Shown here one piece after another: positions 61,583-64,000 of a stretch of DNA of 64,000 nucleotides. The notes under the pieces were generated by a model. That model worked only from the letters and a program-made list of their open reading frames with translations. It was not told the DNA's origin and searched no databases. The position numbers and the translations under genes were made by a program. Source of the stretch: Myxococcales bacterium (lineage in GTDB: Bacteria; Myxococcota_A; Polyangia; Polyangiales; Ga0077539). The DNA lies in contig JAEUKH010000041.1 in the NCBI GenBank assembly GCA_016792845.1, positions 101,608 to 165,607 of the forward strand, in the 5' to 3' direction. Position 1 is the stretch's first letter. Every line of letters begins with the position of its first letter.

Positions 61583-62528
61583 GGCTCTCTCGGGCCCGGG
61601 TCGATTTGTCACGAAACAGCGTCAAGAGAAGGGCCCGGAGCCACTTCATCGCGGGGTCATCGTGGGTGCGCGCGTGCCACGCGAGGTAGACCTTGAAGCC
61701 CGGCACCGGCACCGGCGGCTCGAAGACCTTGAGCGGGAGGAGCTTCGTAAACGCCGCGGCCACCCGCGCGCCGAGGGTCGCCACCATGTCACTGCCCGCG
61801 ACGACGTGCGGCGCCACGAGGAAGTGCGGCACCGCGAGCCCCACCCTGCGCGCGCGGTGGTGCGACGCGAGCACGGTGTCGACGACGCCGCCGGGGGTGC
61901 CGCGGGGCGCCACGAAGACGTGCGTGAGCGAAGCCCAGGTGTCGAGGTCGAGGCGCTTTCTCACCCGCGGGTGACCCTTGCGGAGCACCACCACGAAGCG
62001 CTCTTCGTAGAGCAGCCGCGCGTGCACGGCCTCGGGCACCGGCCCGTCAGGGAGCGGCCCGCAGAGGAGGTCGGCCTGGCCCGTCGCGAGCTGAGACCAA
62101 GGGTCTTCGGCCACCGTGCGGACCCACAGGTTCACCCCCGGCGCCTCGACGGCCACTCGCTCCAAGAGCCGCGGAATCAGCACGAAGCTCCCATAGTCTG
62201 CGGTGGCGATGGAGAAGCTCCGCTGCGCCGTGGCCGGGTCGAAGCGCGGCTCACCGGCCCACGCGCGTTCGAGGGTCGCGAGGGCGTGACGCAGGGGCTC
62301 GGCGAGTTGGGCGCCGCGGGCGGTGGGCACGAGCCCTCCCGGCGTCCGCACCACGAGCGGGTCGCCGAGGCGCTCTCGGAGCCGCGCGAGGCTATGGCTG
62401 GTGGCCGATTGCGAGAGCCCGATGCGCCGGGCCGCGCGGGTGAGGTGCCGCTCGACCAGGATCGCGTCGAGCACGCGCAGGAGGTTCAGGTCGAGCCCGT
62501 CGAGATGCACGCTGTGCATGGAGGTCAT
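61572..62528 (-). CDS. LysR-type transcriptional regulator
   Basis: A 318-residue LysR protein from ATG 62528. Winged HTH in the first ~65 residues (LDLNLLRVLDAILVERHLTRAARRIGLSQSATSHSLARLRERLGDPLVVRTPGG); then the substrate-binding domain (ATADYGSFVLIPRLLERVAVEAPGVNL). Alternative Met codons at 62537 and 62519. Divergent from an NmrA-like oxidoreductase 97 bases away, a typical LTTR layout; likely regulator of that gene. The effector is unknown. It runs convergently with the HEAT-like lipoprotein gene, and their ends overlap by 11 bases. Confidence 0.92.
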   Translation of the reverse strand: MTSMHSVHLDGLDLNLLRVLDAILVERHLTRAARRIGLSQSATSHSLARLRERLGDPLVVRTPGGLVPTARGAQLAEPLRHALATLERAWAGEPRFDPATAQRSFSIATADYGSFVLIPRLLERVAVEAPGVNLWVRTVAEDPWSQLATGQADLLCGPLPDGPVPEAVHARLLYEERFVVVLRKGHPRVRKRLDLDTWASLTHVFVAPRGTPGGVVDTVLASHHRARRVGLAVPHFLVAPHVVAGSDMVATLGARVAAAFTKLLPLKVFEPPVPVPGFKVYLAWHARTHDDPAMKWLRALLLTLFRDKSTRARESLTR

Positions 62529-62625
62529 GTCGAACATGCATTGTACAGCGACCGCACCGAGACGCACCTTCTGACCACCGGCGAGGGTCGTCGGGTCGAA
62601 ACACAGCAACACGGTGGGGTCTACG
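62529..62625. promoter_or_regulatory. Divergent LysR/NmrA intergenic control region
   Basis: 97-base region between the start codons of the LysR gene and the divergent oxidoreductase gene; LysR proteins usually bind T-N11-A type sites in such gaps. I do not identify a specific operator. Confidence 0.35.
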
Positions 62626-63498
62626 ATGGTTGATTTTGCGGTCGCAGGGGTGTCGGGCAACACGGGTCGTGTGGTGGCAGAGACGCTCCTCGCAGGGGGC
62701 GCCTCGGTTCGGGTGATCGTGCGCGACGCGGCCAAGGGCGCCGCTTGGGCCGCCCGGGGCGCCGACGTGGCGGTGGCCGACCTCGGAGACAGCGCCGCCC
62801 TCGCGGAGGCCTTGCGGGGCGTGAAGGGCGCGTACCTGCTCGTGCCGCCGAACGCGGGCGCCAGCGATTTTCGCGCGTACCAGCGGGCCACGGGCGAGAG
62901 CATCGTGGCGGCGGTGCGGGCGAGCGGCGTGCCGCATGTGGTGTTCCTCTCGTCGGTGGGCGCTCAGCACGACGCGGGCACGGGGCCGATCGCGGCGCTC
63001 AAGCCCGTCGAGGCCGGGCTCCGGGGCATCGCGGGCACGGTGAGCACCTTTGTGCGGGCGGCGTACTTCATGGAGAACCTCGGCGGCTCGCTCTCGTCGC
63101 TCGGCGATGGGCTCTTGCCTGGGTTCGTGCCCACCGACCTCGCCTTTCCGATGATCGCGACCCGCGACATCGGTCTTGTGGCGGCGGCGGCCTTGCGTGA
63201 GCCGCCCGCGCAGACCGAAGTGATCGAGCTCGACGCGCCGCGGCTGTACTCGATGGACGACGCCGCGGCGGCGCTCTCGAAGCTGACGGGCAAGACCATC
63301 ACGGCGCGGCAGTTTCCGATCGAGGCGATGGTGCCGACGCTCACGGGCTTTGGCTTTCCGCCCGGGCTCGCGGCGCTCTACGCCGAGATGACCGCAGGGA
63401 TGACCGCGGGCCACGTCACCTTCGAGGGCGGGCACCGCCGCGTTCACGGCGCCACCCCGATCGAGACCGTGCTCGCGGGCCTCGTCAACGGTGCCTGA
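62626..63498 (+). CDS. NmrA-like NAD(P)-binding oxidoreductase
   Basis: A 290-residue protein. FAVAGVSGNTGRVVAETLL is the N-terminal GxxGxxG Rossmann loop; RVIVRDAAKG, VFLSSVGAQHDAGTG, FVRAAYFMENL, and a C-terminal region like atypical short-chain dehydrogenases of the NmrA/NAD(P)H azoreductase type. Substrate unknown. ATG 62626; an in-frame GTG at 62614 is an alternative. Regulated probably by the divergent LysR. Confidence 0.87.
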   Translation: MVDFAVAGVSGNTGRVVAETLLAGGASVRVIVRDAAKGAAWAARGADVAVADLGDSAALAEALRGVKGAYLLVPPNAGASDFRAYQRATGESIVAAVRASGVPHVVFLSSVGAQHDAGTGPIAALKPVEAGLRGIAGTVSTFVRAAYFMENLGGSLSSLGDGLLPGFVPTDLAFPMIATRDIGLVAAAALREPPAQTEVIELDAPRLYSMDDAAAALSKLTGKTITARQFPIEAMVPTLTGFGFPPGLAALYAEMTAGMTAGHVTFEGGHRRVHGATPIETVLAGLVNGA

Positions 63499-63923
63499 AG
63501 GCACACCGGCGACACGCGCTCGCGCCCCCTCCGCAGCGGGTGCCCGAGCGCACGCCGCAGGCCTCGAAGGCCGTCTCCGAAGCGCCGTGAGCGCAGGCCC
63601 CATGCGACGCGCGCTCGGGCTTCGCATCGCACGCTCGGAGAGAGCCTCTCGCACCGCGCCCGGCACGGGCCGCACACGGTGTCACCGGCATGGTCACCTC
63701 GATCTGCAAGTCAGACCTCAGCGCCTCGTTGCGCGAGGCCGCGGCGCTCACCCGTTGCAGAGCGCCTCGGTAGGGCGCGAAGCGCAATTCTACCCTGCCC
63801 CTATTGCCAGCGTTGACGACCATCGGGTAGCGTTCGGTTCTGGTCGTGGTCGGGGGCACCATTCGAACCGATGCACCCTCGCGCCGCGCAGTTGAACTGA
63901 CGCATCCATGAAGGGGATCACCG
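63499..63923. other. Non-coding gap of 425 bases
   Basis: No convincing gene. The open frames on either strand (for instance 63485-63955 minus) have a composition like antisense or random GC-rich translations, with no recognisable motif. No repeat or strong terminator hairpin was noticed. Confidence 0.4.
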
Positions 63924-64000
63924 ATGCCACGCGAAGCAACGATTGAGGTTTTCAACGGGGCATCAACGGCAGCGCCTCGGGGCTTGAGTACTTTAGTTCG
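63924..64000 (+). CDS. Start of an unidentified gene, truncated by the window edge
   Basis: An ATG preceded by AAGGGG at about eight bases opens a frame with no stop to the right edge: MPREATIEVFNGASTAAPRG and a few more residues. The stretch is less GC-rich than neighbouring genes. Twenty-five codons are too few to name a family. Confidence 0.35.
   Translation, partial: MPREATIEVFNGASTAAPRGLSTLV

Noticed and set aside
63485..63955. A 156-codon minus-strand frame at the right edge
   Set aside because: Cys/Arg/Ala-rich composition without motifs, overlaps the end of the NmrA-like gene and the new ATG at 63924.

Overview
The window is very GC-rich DNA, densely packed with genes, from what looks like a member of the Myxococcota. 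The evidence is the large number of lipoproteins whose mature N-termini are Asp/Ala/Gly-rich linkers, the multidomain kinase-like membrane protein, a TIGR04551-like barrel, and the TCA block icd-mdh-sucC-sucD-ndk. The order assignment is an inference from gene content and composition; no rRNA or tRNA gene is present to confirm it. Many genes overlap by 1-4 bases (GTGA, ATGA, TGATG), and long antisense open frames are composition artefacts.

Layout. 1-4.9 kb: tail of a class III PHA-synthase-like hydrolase, then a four-gene run in which two paralogous lipoproteins flank an alpha/beta-hydrolase lipoprotein and an outer-membrane barrel. 5-9 kb: NTF2-like lipoprotein, coiled-coil/zinc-ribbon protein, ElaA-like acetyltransferase coupled to a PEP-utiliser swivel domain lacking its histidine, and a bacterial-PH-like membrane protein. 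9-14 kb: glyS, a pseudokinase with GYF-like and AgmX/TonB-like domains, and an SctJ-like ring lipoprotein. 14.0-14.4 kb: a repeat cluster. 14.4-17.2 kb: two glycosidase-like genes. 17.6-22.9 kb: TCA block on the minus strand with two clear terminators. 23-36.9 kb: mixed housekeeping and hypothetical genes (RimI, glpK, Maf, amidase, uppP, Rieske, DUF1704 metalloprotease). 37-50.5 kb: second isocitrate dehydrogenase, transaldolase, guaA, PNGase F-like lipoprotein, processive glycosyltransferase, PHP-domain metallohydrolase, CxxxY-type CcmE. 60.3-64 kb: HEAT-like lipoprotein, LysR regulator divergent from an NmrA-like oxidoreductase, and the start of one more gene.

The most notable locus is 50.6-60.2 kb: five same-strand genes encoding a soluble FtsH-like AAA+/M41 protease, an 87-residue protein, a 1098-residue protein, a MoxR-type AAA+ ATPase and a vWA-like protein with a degenerate metal site. 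This matches what I recall of computationally described FtsH-vWA-MoxR ternary systems, proposed as conflict systems; I know of no settled biochemical function. The FtsH-like gene is interrupted by a complete intein with a LAGLIDADG endonuclease, inserted so that splicing restores the AAA+ sequence WVGE-SEENLRRIF.

Other structures not explained by genes are a family of TGTTGCNNNGCAACA palindromes confined to the first 13.4 kb, three tandem 43-bp repeats at 17.3 kb, and an AT-rich 100-bp island at 40.8 kb bracketed by inverted repeats.
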